Assembly: GCA_009778945.1 (NCBI GenBank)
Contig: WRFF01000132.1
Span: 1-5,025 of the forward strand
DNA length: 5,025 nt
Origin: Clostridiales bacterium
GTDB taxonomy: Bacteria > Bacillota > Clostridia > Peptostreptococcales > Anaerovoracaceae
Direction: 5' to 3'
Positions 1-5,025 of this stretch are shown one piece after another. The notes under the pieces were generated by a model. That model was given only the letters and a program-made list of their open reading frames with translations. It was not told the origin of the DNA and made no database searches. A program made the translations under genes and the position numbers. The first letter of the stretch is position 1; the number at the start of each line of letters is the position of its first letter.

Positions 1-205
1 AGACAAATTGTCACTAAATAACCGAAATCGTGTGTATAGTGACAAAAAATAGCCGATATCGCATGTGTAACGACCAAAAATAATAAATAAACCGGTCTTT
101 TTCGTCTTGTAGTGACATTCCAATAGACCGCAGCGGGTTTCCATGCCTGTTAATCAGCCGAAAAAATAAATAACTCCGCTTTTTTCAAGCATCTGTGACA
201 ATTTG
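1..205. repeat. Cluster of degenerate GTCAC/TTATTT repeats bounded by an inverted repeat
   Basis: Read on the minus strand, four related units start with GTCAC or GTCGT and end in a CGG(n)TTATTT-type core followed by a T-run. They lie at about 199-158, 116-76, 74-44 and 43-15. The two leftmost units, 15-43 and 44-74, match best and lie in direct tandem. The block is bounded by an 11-bp inverted repeat: positions 4-14 are the exact reverse complement of 195-205 (GTGACAATTTG). Smaller palindromes are also present: GACAAATTGTC at 2-12, and GTCACTA at 10-16 facing TAGTGAC at 37-43. The stretch has no plausible gene and no clear terminator for the operon that ends at 228. It could be a decayed miniature element, a set of operator sites for a minus-strand gene to the left of the window, or a DNA-structural repeat. 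The repeats are visible in the sequence; the function is unknown. Confidence 0.5.
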
Positions 206-227
206 GTACCGGGAAGCGTCAACTAAT

Positions 228-1220
228 TTATTTTACAGGACTTTTCCGCGGGATCTGTGAGAGCAGGATGCCGGCGAAGATCAGCGCACAGCCGAGATAA
301 CTGCGCCCGCTCATGATCTCGTGAATCAGCACCGCGCCGCCCAGCGCAGCGAAAACAGATTCCAGCGAAAAGATAACCGACGCTTTTGCGGGCGCGACGT
401 CGCGCTGCCCGACGGTTTGAAGCGTATAGGCCACGCCGACCGACGCGATGCCGCGAAACAGCAGAGGGAAGGCGGCGCCGGAGAGCGCGGCGGCTGTGAT
501 CGGTTCGCCGGTTACAATCGCCGCGATCAGGCAAAAGCCTCCGCAAAAAAGAAACTGCAGGAAGGAAAGCTTCAGCGGATCGGCGTGCGCGACAAACCGG
601 TCGATCGTGAGGATATGGAGTGCCCAGAAAAACGCGCCGGCGAAGAGCAGGGCGTCGCCGCGCCCCATGCCGCCGAGTCCGCCGGGCGGCACGGAGAGGA
701 GATACAGGCCGATGACGGCAAGCGCCGCCCCGAACCAGATGAAAAGCCCTGCGGGGCGTTTCAGAAAGATACCGAAAATCGGCACGATGATGATATAGAG
801 GCCTGTGATAAAGCCGGACTTTCCGGCGGAACCTGTCCCCTCGACACCGAACTGCTGGAGGTTGGCGGCGCAAAAAAGGATCGCGCCGAGGATCGCGCCG
901 TAGGGGAGAAGCGGCTTCCATTGCGTCCATCTGGAAGTTCTTTCATTTGCGCCTGCGGATGCCAAAAGGGGCAGGCCCCTGCGGCTCACGTGAACGTGAA
1001 GCGCCGCAGGGGCCTGCCCCTTTTGGCACCCTCTCTTCGCTCCGCGTGAGGAAAGCGCGAGTACCGGCAGCAAGCTCGCTGCGCCGATGAGAAAGGAAAT
1101 ACCATTAAAGGTGAAAGGCTTTACATAGTCCATGCCGACGACCTGCGCGACAAAAGAAACGCCCCAGATCAGGGACGCTGCAAACAGACAGAGAGTCGCT
1201 TTGGCCGTTCTCGTTTTCAT
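228..1220 (-). CDS. EamA/DMT-family transporter with an in-frame palindromic insertion
   Basis: This 330-residue, very hydrophobic protein has about ten predicted membrane helices, at roughly residues 7-27, 34-56, 104-124, 133-153, 157-177, 188-207, 215-236, 243-266, 277-297 and 305-321. That is the two-times-five EamA repeat layout of the drug/metabolite transporter superfamily. Typical family stretches are FAASLIWGVSFVAQ at the N-terminus, LQQFGVEGTGSAGKSGFITGLY in the third and fourth helices, and a late region around FSLESVFAALGG. Members are secondary transporters in the cytoplasmic membrane, often exporting amino acids or metabolites; the substrate cannot be read from sequence. The family is usually near 300 residues. 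The excess here is explained by residues 65-87, encoded entirely by a 69-bp palindrome in the loop between helices 2 and 3. The ATG overlaps the stop of the upstream ATPase gene as ATGA, with no good Shine-Dalgarno, so translation is probably coupled. It is the last gene of the operon. Confidence 0.88.
   Translation of the reverse strand: MKTRTAKATLCLFAASLIWGVSFVAQVVGMDYVKPFTFNGISFLIGAASLLPVLALSSRGAKRGCQKGQAPAALHVHVSRRGLPLLASAGANERTSRWTQWKPLLPYGAILGAILFCAANLQQFGVEGTGSAGKSGFITGLYIIIVPIFGIFLKRPAGLFIWFGAALAVIGLYLLSVPPGGLGGMGRGDALLFAGAFFWALHILTIDRFVAHADPLKLSFLQFLFCGGFCLIAAIVTGEPITAAALSGAAFPLLFRGIASVGVAYTLQTVGQRDVAPAKASVIFSLESVFAALGGAVLIHEIMSGRSYLGCALIFAGILLSQIPRKSPVK
960..1028. repeat. 69-bp palindromic element inside the DMT transporter gene
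   Basis: Positions 960-985 and 1003-1028 are perfect 26-bp inverted repeats. The left arm begins TGCCAAAAGGGGCAGG and the right arm ends CCTGCCCCTTTTGGCA. The 17-base centre can pair further (TCACG at 986-990 with CGTGA at 995-999, loop TGAA). The length is 69 bases, a multiple of three, and in the minus-strand gene it supplies exactly codons 65-87 (C65 to A87) without a stop. The insert falls in a hydrophilic loop, where extra residues are tolerable. I see no obvious target-site duplication. This resembles dispersed palindromic elements of the REP/BIME kind, and in particular the Rickettsia palindromic elements that sit in frame inside genes. That it is a dispersed family in this genome is inferred, as only one copy is in the window. 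It has no T-run and lies inside a gene, so it is unlikely to be a terminator. Confidence 0.85.
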
Positions 1221-1981
1221 TGATGCAGAATGCTCTTGAGGAACTGCTGCGCGCGCGGGTTTTCCGGGTTCGTGAAGAAATGCTGCGGCGTGCCGGTCTC
1301 GAGGATCTCGCCGTCCGCCATGAAGAGCACGCGGTTTGCCGCCTCGCGCGCAAATCCCATCTCGTGCGTCACGACAAGCATCGTCATGCCGTTCTTCGCG
1401 AGATCAACCATAACGTGCAATACGTCCTCGACAAGTTCGGGATCGAGCGCGCTCGTCGGCTCATCAAACAGCATGATCTCCGGCTCCATCGCAAGCGCCC
1501 GCGCGATCGCGACGCGCTGTTGCTGGCCGCCGGAAAGACTCGAAGGGAATTCGTCGAATTTATCGGCGAGCCCAACCCGCGTCAGCAGACTTTCCGCGAT
1601 ATCCGAGGCGTCTTTTTCTGAAAGTCCTTTCACGTTGACCGGCGCGAGCATCACGTTTTGCTTCGCCGTCCTGTGCGGGAAGAGGTTGAAGCGCTGAAAG
1701 ACCATTCCCATTTTCAAAAGGATGCGCGTGCGGTCCTCCGGCGCAAGCTTGTGCTGCGAATGTCCATGCTCTCGTTTTTCAAACAGCTCTTCATCGATAT
1801 AGATTTCGCCGTTCGTGAGTGTTTCGAGCCCGTTCAGACAGCGCAGAAAGGTGGATTTCCCCGAGCCGGACGGGCCTATAACAGCGACGACTTCGCCTTG
1901 TTCTATGGCCGCGCTTACGCCGCGCACCGCTTCCGCTCTCGCGAAAGTTTTGGAGATATTCACCGCCCGGATGATCGCCAT
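1217..1981 (-). CDS. Polar amino acid ABC transporter ATP-binding protein (GlnQ/HisP family)
   Basis: This 254-residue ATPase powers the importer encoded by the two upstream genes, working as a dimer on the cytoplasmic face of the permease. All ABC motifs are intact: Walker A GPSGSGKST (36-44), Q-loop glutamine 96 in VFQ, signature LSGGQQQR (149-156), Walker B IMLFDE with catalytic E174, D-loop SALD (177-180) and H-loop H206 in VVTHEMGF. The stretch FNLFPHRTAKQNVMLAPVNV (98-117) is typical of the polar amino acid subfamily. About ten extra residues before the Q-loop (around 68-85) give a length closer to HisP (about 258) than to short GlnQ proteins. The ATG at 1981 is preceded by an AGAAGGAAGA Shine-Dalgarno (1984-1993), and the gap to the permease stop is 22 bases. 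Its TGA overlaps the start of the DMT gene. The amino acid specificity is not determined by this subunit. Confidence 0.95.
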   Translation of the reverse strand: MAIIRAVNISKTFARAEAVRGVSAAIEQGEVVAVIGPSGSGKSTFLRCLNGLETLTNGEIYIDEELFEKREHGHSQHKLAPEDRTRILLKMGMVFQRFNLFPHRTAKQNVMLAPVNVKGLSEKDASDIAESLLTRVGLADKFDEFPSSLSGGQQQRVAIARALAMEPEIMLFDEPTSALDPELVEDVLHVMVDLAKNGMTMLVVTHEMGFAREAANRVLFMADGEILETGTPQHFFTNPENPRAQQFLKSILHQ

Positions 1982-2003
1982 GCTCTTCCTTCTGATTCCT
2001 TTC

Positions 2004-2666
2004 TTATTCGTACACCGAGTATTTCTTTTCCACCCGGTTGAAAATCGTCATAAATACACCCGACAGAATCATATAAATGATAAACGTTGGGATGAATACG
2101 ACCACGCTCGCGCGGTTCGAAGCGATATTTTTCGCCGTGAAAGTCAAATCATTCAGCGCAATGATCGCGACAAGCGAGGTATCCTTCAGCGTCATGACAA
2201 ACTCGTTGCAGATCGGCGGGATCAAGCGCCGATACGTTTGCGGGATCACCACAAGCCGCATGGCCTTCCCATACGAGAGGCCGAGCGAACGCGCCGCCTC
2301 CATTTGCCCCTTGTCGATCGACTGAATCGCCGCGCGGATGTTCTCTGCGAGATAGGCGCCGATATTCAGCGAGAAGGCGATAAACGCGGCTGTCATCTGG
2401 TCTTTGATATTGAAGGCCGGTATGATCATCGGCAGGGAATAATAAATGAAGAACAACTGCAGGAGCAGCGGCGTCCCGCGGAAGAAAAACACATAGCCGG
2501 TCGCAGGCAGGCGAAAAATCGGATTTTTTGAGATCTTTCCGAGCGCCATAACTATGCCAATGGCAGTCCCCGCCAACATGGAGGTCACGGTCAGTTCAAG
2601 CGTGATACCGGCGCCTTTCAGCAGCGCCGGCATCCAGTTCATGATCTGAATAAGTACGCTATTCAT
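2004..2666 (-). CDS. Polar amino acid ABC transporter permease (GlnP/HisM family)
   Basis: This 220-residue integral membrane subunit forms the channel of the amino acid importer, most likely as a homodimer since no second permease gene is present. Hydrophobic segments lie at about 13-42, 54-82, 91-113, 160-175 and 188-210. Family motifs are FFRGTPLLLQLFFIYYSLP (61-79) and the cytoplasmic EAA loop EAARSLGLSYGKAMRLVVIP (123-142), which docks into the ATPase. NEFVMTLKDTSLVAII (154-169) follows. Length and motif order are normal for the family. The chosen ATG at 2666 has no recognisable Shine-Dalgarno and has an in-frame TGA directly upstream. It overlaps the end of a 14-codon reading frame that does have one, so reinitiation after that small frame is plausible. 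A later start at residue 9 would keep the family core but also lacks a ribosome binding site. Binding-protein gene upstream, ATPase gene downstream. Confidence 0.93.
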   Translation of the reverse strand: MNSVLIQIMNWMPALLKGAGITLELTVTSMLAGTAIGIVMALGKISKNPIFRLPATGYVFFFRGTPLLLQLFFIYYSLPMIIPAFNIKDQMTAAFIAFSLNIGAYLAENIRAAIQSIDKGQMEAARSLGLSYGKAMRLVVIPQTYRRLIPPICNEFVMTLKDTSLVAIIALNDLTFTAKNIASNRASVVVFIPTFIIYMILSGVFMTIFNRVEKKYSVYE

Positions 2667-2703
2667 TCAGCCAGTTAACTTGTTCAGGAACAAACTTCAT
2701 CAT
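2659..2703 (-). CDS. Possible 14-codon leader ORF coupled to the permease start
   Basis: A short frame MMKFVPEQVNWLNE starts at 2703 (or at the second ATG, 2700) and stops with TAG at 2659-2661. It overlaps the permease start by eight bases (ATGAATAG). It lies in the 63-base gap after the binding-protein gene. A GGGAG Shine-Dalgarno (2713-2717) lies nine bases before the first ATG, whereas the permease ATG itself has none. The arrangement fits translational coupling, in which ribosomes finishing the small frame reinitiate at the permease. The peptide has no family I recognise and carries no run of regulatory codons. It could also be a remnant of an older permease N-terminus. The layout is directly visible; expression is inferred. 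Confidence 0.35.
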   Translation of the reverse strand: MMKFVPEQVNWLNE

Positions 2704-2729
2704 GTCTTTAAACTCCCAACCGCACGGCC

Positions 2730-3608
2730 TTATTTGCCCGCAGCCGTTACAATGCAGAGGCGATTTTCTACATAGGGCTTCGTCAAAAGGTAATTCGCCT
2801 GCCGATCCGGCGTGATGCTCACCGAAGAGATGATGCAGTCGTACTGGCCTTTGCCCAGGCCCGCGAAGATGCCGTCCCATGCCGTGTTCACAAACGTAAC
2901 TTTGAGTCCGAGCAGTTTGCCGATCTGGTTCGCAACGTCAATGTCAAAACCGATCAGCGTCTGGCCGTCCGTGTCCGCATATTCCATCGGCGGATAGCCG
3001 CCCTCAAGCCCGACCGTCAGCGTGCCCGGAGTGATCGTCGTGAAATCCTTCGGAATCGTCGGCTGCGCCGTTACGTTGCGCAGGCCGGCCGTAAAATCAT
3101 CGCCGAAATCCTTGTTCGCGAACCCTTTTATAGTGCCGTCATAATACATCGTGTCGATCGCCGCTTCGATCGCCGCTTCCAGTTTTTCCGAACCTTTCGC
3201 GAGGCAGATGCCCATCGGTTCACCCGTGCTGTTCGTCCAAACGCGCTGGTAATCCGTGTTGTCCTTCGTATAATAAGAAGCCACCACGCTGTCCACATAA
3301 ACCGCGTCCACGCGTCCGAGTTTCAGGTCGTCGAAGCACTGCGTGATTTTTTCGTAACGCCGCACGTCGACATTCTTGATCGTGCCGTCCGCAACCATCT
3401 TGTCGATGCTGTCCGCCGCGGTCGTGGCGACCTGCACCGCGATGATATGGTTGGAGAAATCCGTCGGCGATGTGATCGCCGCCGCGGTCCCGCCACCCTT
3501 GTCCGCGCTGCCCGTCGCAGCCCCGCCGCTGCTGTTCCCGCCGCACGCCGCAAGCGCGAACGCAAGCACGGCGACAAGACCGATGATGAGGGGTACTCTT
3601 TTTTTCAT
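2730..3608 (-). CDS. Amino acid ABC transporter substrate-binding lipoprotein, apparently circularly permuted
   Basis: This 292-residue family-3 solute-binding protein would capture a polar amino acid outside the membrane and deliver it to the permease. The N-terminus is a lipoprotein signal (MKKR, hydrophobic core 6-20, lipobox LAAC with C22), then a Gly/Ser/Ala-rich linker to about residue 45. The lobes are in swapped order. Residues 46-170 match the normally C-terminal part: IIAVQVATTAAD, RRYEKITQCFDDLKLGRVDAVYVDS, a GEPMGICLAKGSEKL stretch and DGTIKGFANKDFG. Residues 195-292 match the normally N-terminal lobe: GTLTVGLEGGYPPMEY, the family signature GFDIDVANQIGKLL (220-233), then ISSVSITPDRQANYLLTKPY with R269 in the usual ligand-carboxylate position. 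The usual GTT ligand motif reads ATT (61-63). The total length is normal, so both lobes are present once. The AAAAGGAG Shine-Dalgarno (3616-3623) is seven bases from the ATG. First gene of the operon. Confidence 0.92.
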   Translation of the reverse strand: MKKRVPLIIGLVAVLAFALAACGGNSSGGAATGSADKGGGTAAAITSPTDFSNHIIAVQVATTAADSIDKMVADGTIKNVDVRRYEKITQCFDDLKLGRVDAVYVDSVVASYYTKDNTDYQRVWTNSTGEPMGICLAKGSEKLEAAIEAAIDTMYYDGTIKGFANKDFGDDFTAGLRNVTAQPTIPKDFTTITPGTLTVGLEGGYPPMEYADTDGQTLIGFDIDVANQIGKLLGLKVTFVNTAWDGIFAGLGKGQYDCIISSVSITPDRQANYLLTKPYVENRLCIVTAAGK

Positions 3609-3615
3609 GATATGG

Positions 3616-3623
3616 CTCCTTTT
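3616..3623 (-). promoter_or_regulatory. Shine-Dalgarno of the substrate-binding protein gene
   Basis: AAAAGGAG on the minus strand lies seven bases upstream of the ATG at 3608-3606. It supports this start, which also gives a complete lipoprotein signal peptide. Confidence 0.75.
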
Positions 3624-3687
3624 CTATGCATACTGCTTTCTAACACGTCCCCTTTTGGTTCCGTTTAAAATTTCAAAATAAAAAATT

Positions 3688-3696
3688 ATTGTATCA
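3688..3696 (-). promoter_or_regulatory. Probable promoter of the ABC/DMT operon (extended -10)
   Basis: On the minus strand the sequence TGATACAAT fits an extended -10 (TGnTACAAT). It lies about 80 bases before the binding-protein ATG, in an AT-rich leader. No good -35 is visible at 16-18 bases spacing, which is acceptable for extended -10 promoters. An overlapping TATGAT at 3693-3698 is an alternative -10. I saw no convincing riboswitch or T-box in the roughly 70-base leader. Confidence 0.4.
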
Positions 3697-3765
3697 TATC
3701 TTTCCCCCACAATCTTTACATATTAAAAAATAAGGTTAAAAATTCGGAGAAAATCCCCTCAATGC

Positions 3766-3799
3766 AAAAATATATGGAAGCAGTTGCTTCCATATATTT
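3766..3799 (-). terminator. Hairpin with T-run upstream of the operon, minus-strand orientation
   Basis: Positions 3768-3782 and 3785-3799 are perfect 15-bp inverted repeats (AAATATATGGAAGCA and its complement). Allowing for a tetraloop, the stem is about 14 bp. Read on the minus strand the stem runs into TTTTT, as in an intrinsic terminator; on the plus strand the T-run is only three bases. It would stop transcription arriving from the right before it reaches the operon promoter. It may be the terminator of a minus-strand gene that stood here before the insertion sequence arrived. It could also work weakly in both directions. Confidence 0.55.
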
Positions 3800-3880
3800 C
3801 CAATCTGGTGGATCTTAGGGGGAGAGACTGTGTCAAAACTTAATGTGTAGCATTTTGTGTAAAAAAACCTGCATAAACTA

Positions 3881-3909
3881 TTGAAATTTCAATGGATTTT
3901 TGATATAAT
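3881..3909 (+). promoter_or_regulatory. Transposase promoter
   Basis: TTGAAA at 3881-3886 and TATAAT at 3904-3909 are separated by exactly 17 bases, and TG at 3901-3902 gives an extended -10 (TGATATAAT). This is close to sigma-70/sigma-A consensus. The -35 lies inside a perfect 12-bp palindrome, TTGAAATTTCAA (3881-3892), which could be an operator. The transposase ATG follows 24 bases after the -10. Confidence 0.75.
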
Positions 3910-3919
3910 ATCGATATTC

Positions 3920-3927
3920 AAAGGAGG
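3920..3927 (+). promoter_or_regulatory. Shine-Dalgarno of the transposase gene
   Basis: AAAGGAGG is a full-consensus ribosome binding site five bases before the ATG at 3933. It fixes the start of a gene whose end is not in the window. Confidence 0.85.
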
Positions 3928-3932
3928 TTCAT

Positions 3933-5025
3933 ATGGACTTTATTGAAGGCGATAGCCGTAACCAGATCACGCTTCTTCCCGATAGCATTGAAGATTATGT
4001 TTCCAAGGACAATCCCGTCCGCGTAATTGACGCATACGTCAATCAACTTGATTTTGAGGCACTCGGATTTTCAAAATATCAACCAAATGATACCGGACGC
4101 CCTATGTATGATCCAAAGGATCTATTGAAACTTTACATCTACGGATACATGAATCGTATCCGGTCATCACGTCGGTTAGAGCAGGAAACAAAACGAAATC
4201 TGGAAGTGATTTGGCTTGTTCGCAAGATATCGCCGGATCACAAAACCATTGCACGTTTTCGGCATGACAATAGCCGTGCGCTAAAGAATGTGTTTCGCGA
4301 TTTTGTAAAACTGTGCATGAAGATAGAACTGTACGGAAAAGAGCTTGTTGCCATAGATGGCAGCAAATTCAAGGCAGTGAATTCCAAGGAACGGAATTTC
4401 AATGATCGAAAACTCAAAGATCGTATTGCGCGCATTGATATTCGTATTGAAGAATATATGCAGGAGCTTCAAATTGGCGACGCGGCAGAAGACTCTGTCG
4501 GCAATGAAATTTCTCCTGAAGGAATTGCTCAAATAATCGCGGATTTGTCAGTGCGCAAGGAGCAATATCAGTCGTATGTAGAAGAACTTGCGCGTTCGGG
4601 TGAGACGCAGAAATCATTGACAGATCCAGATAGCCGGCTGATGAAAGGGAATGGGAAATTAGATGTTTGCTATAACGTACAAACGGCTGTTGACAGCAAG
4701 AATAAGCTGATAGCGGAGTTTGAGGTTACGACCAATGCTTCGGACAGCAATCAAATGACCCCGATAGCAGCGCGAGCGAAAGAAATATTAGAAGTCGACA
4801 CACTCACGACCATTGCGGCTGCCGGCTATGACAGTGTGCAGGATAGTGTCGACGGGCTTATGCAAGGTATTGACAATCAGGTTGCCGGAACGGATTTTGA
4901 TGTTTGCATCCCGGCGTTGAACGCACAAGGCCCGGACATCATTTCACATAAAGAAGGTCGTCCTGTGTATTTTGCCGAGAGAAATATTGTCTTGTGCCCG
5001 ATGGGAGAAGTGCTATATCCCAAAT
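3933..5025 (+). CDS. IS1182-like DDE transposase, C-terminus outside the window
   Basis: The frame is open for 364 codons from ATG at 3933 to the window edge, with no stop. The N-terminal part (about 10-125) matches the DUF772-type region that precedes the catalytic domain in IS1182/IS5-superfamily transposases: LLPDSIEDYVSKDNPVRVID, YDPKDLLKLYIYGYMNRIRS, SRRLEQETKRN and ISPDHKTIARFR. The first catalytic aspartate is D142 in VAIDGSKFKAVNS. A charged helical insertion, probably coiled coil, fills about 155-230. It is followed by YNVQTAVDSKNKLIAEFEVT (247-266) and SDSNQMTP. The second catalytic aspartate is expected in an ADxGY motif, but residues 295-299 read AAAGY, so A296 replaces it. The third acidic residue would lie beyond the window. 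The full family length is about 450-550 residues. Whether the enzyme is active is doubtful if my alignment is right. Family assignment is from memory of motifs, not a search. Confidence 0.85.
   Translation, partial: MDFIEGDSRNQITLLPDSIEDYVSKDNPVRVIDAYVNQLDFEALGFSKYQPNDTGRPMYDPKDLLKLYIYGYMNRIRSSRRLEQETKRNLEVIWLVRKISPDHKTIARFRHDNSRALKNVFRDFVKLCMKIELYGKELVAIDGSKFKAVNSKERNFNDRKLKDRIARIDIRIEEYMQELQIGDAAEDSVGNEISPEGIAQIIADLSVRKEQYQSYVEELARSGETQKSLTDPDSRLMKGNGKLDVCYNVQTAVDSKNKLIAEFEVTTNASDSNQMTPIAARAKEILEVDTLTTIAAAGYDSVQDSVDGLMQGIDNQVAGTDFDVCIPALNAQGPDIISHKEGRPVYFAERNIVLCPMGEVLYPK

Larger units (their letters stand above)
3821..5025 (+). mobile_element. Insertion sequence, IS1182-like, left part only
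   Basis: The element comprises a probable left end, a strong promoter, a strong ribosome binding site and a transposase gene running off the window. The left end is judged to lie near 3817-3845, where GGAGAGACTGTGTCAAAACT looks like an IS terminal sequence. The exact first base cannot be fixed, because the matching right end and the target duplication are outside the window. The element is AT-richer than the operon and has different codon use, consistent with horizontal acquisition. It sits in the intergenic region upstream of the ABC operon, oriented divergently from it. Confidence 0.65.

Noticed and set aside
1..205. CRISPR array
   Set aside because: The repeats are too degenerate, of uneven length and spacing, and have no constant repeat/spacer pattern.
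960..1028. Intrinsic terminator inside the DMT gene
   Set aside because: The hairpin is strong, but no T-run follows on either strand and the reading frame continues through it into the remaining eight helices.
321..1049. Long plus-strand open frame of 242 codons antisense to the DMT transporter gene
   Set aside because: Composition is Arg/Lys/Glu/Gly-rich without any domain or membrane pattern, while the opposite strand gives a clear transporter. It stays open because of GC-rich codon bias and the stop-free palindrome.
1220..2531. Several plus-strand open frames antisense to the ATPase and permease genes
   Set aside because: They mirror well-supported minus-strand genes with intact family motifs, and the peptides show no recognisable domain.
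2730..3608. Binding protein as a frameshifted or truncated gene, or a fusion of two partial genes
   Set aside because: One uninterrupted frame with a lipobox, a normal total length and each lobe present exactly once fits a permutation better than decay.
3625..3632. TATGCATA palindrome in the operon leader as an operator
   Set aside because: Eight bases are too few to support a regulator site, and no second copy is seen.
3649..3658. CCCCTTTTGG resembling the arm of the 69-bp palindrome
   Set aside because: Only ten bases match and no second arm is nearby, so it is probably coincidence.
4238..4617. Minus-strand open frames across the right part of the window
   Set aside because: They are antisense to the transposase frame, which has a full promoter, ribosome binding site and family motifs.

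Overview
The window looks like a chromosomal segment of a Firmicutes-type bacterium. The evidence is AAGGAGG-type ribosome binding sites, a lipoprotein solute-binding protein in place of a free periplasmic one, and the overall gene style. A Negativicutes or Clostridia member of medium GC is my guess, but no marker gene here fixes the taxon. The minus-strand genes are clearly GC-richer than the AT-rich flanks and the mobile element on the right.

Layout. Positions 1-227 are AT-rich, contain no gene I can support, and carry a cluster of degenerate repeats built on GTGAC/GTCAC and TTATTT cores. Positions 228-3608 form one minus-strand operon of four genes, read from right to left. They are a lipoprotein amino-acid-binding protein (3608-2730), a GlnP/HisM-type permease (2666-2004), a GlnQ/HisP-type ATPase (1981-1217) and an EamA/DMT-family transporter (1220-228). 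The last two overlap by ATGA. A 14-codon reading frame with its own Shine-Dalgarno sits between the binding protein and the permease and overlaps the permease start. Positions 3609-3932 are intergenic. They hold the operon's probable promoter, a strong hairpin with a T-run facing the operon, the probable left end of an insertion sequence and a near-consensus promoter. Positions 3933-5025 hold the first 364 codons of an IS1182-like DDE transposase on the plus strand, cut off by the window edge.

How the genes work together. The first three encode a complete polar-amino-acid ABC importer: a membrane-anchored binding protein, a permease (probably a homodimer) and an ATPase dimer. The fourth is a ten-helix secondary transporter, possibly a metabolite or amino-acid exporter, translationally coupled to the ATPase.

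Two features stand out. (1) The binding protein appears circularly permuted: the lobe that is normally C-terminal comes first after the lipobox, and the normal N-terminal lobe, with the family signature GFDIDVANQIGKLL, comes last. (2) The DMT gene contains a 69-bp near-perfect palindrome (26-bp perfect arms), exactly 23 codons long, inserted in frame in a loop between helices 2 and 3. This resembles the protein-coding palindromic elements described in Rickettsia. The transposase also seems to lack its second catalytic aspartate (Ala in an expected ADxGY motif).
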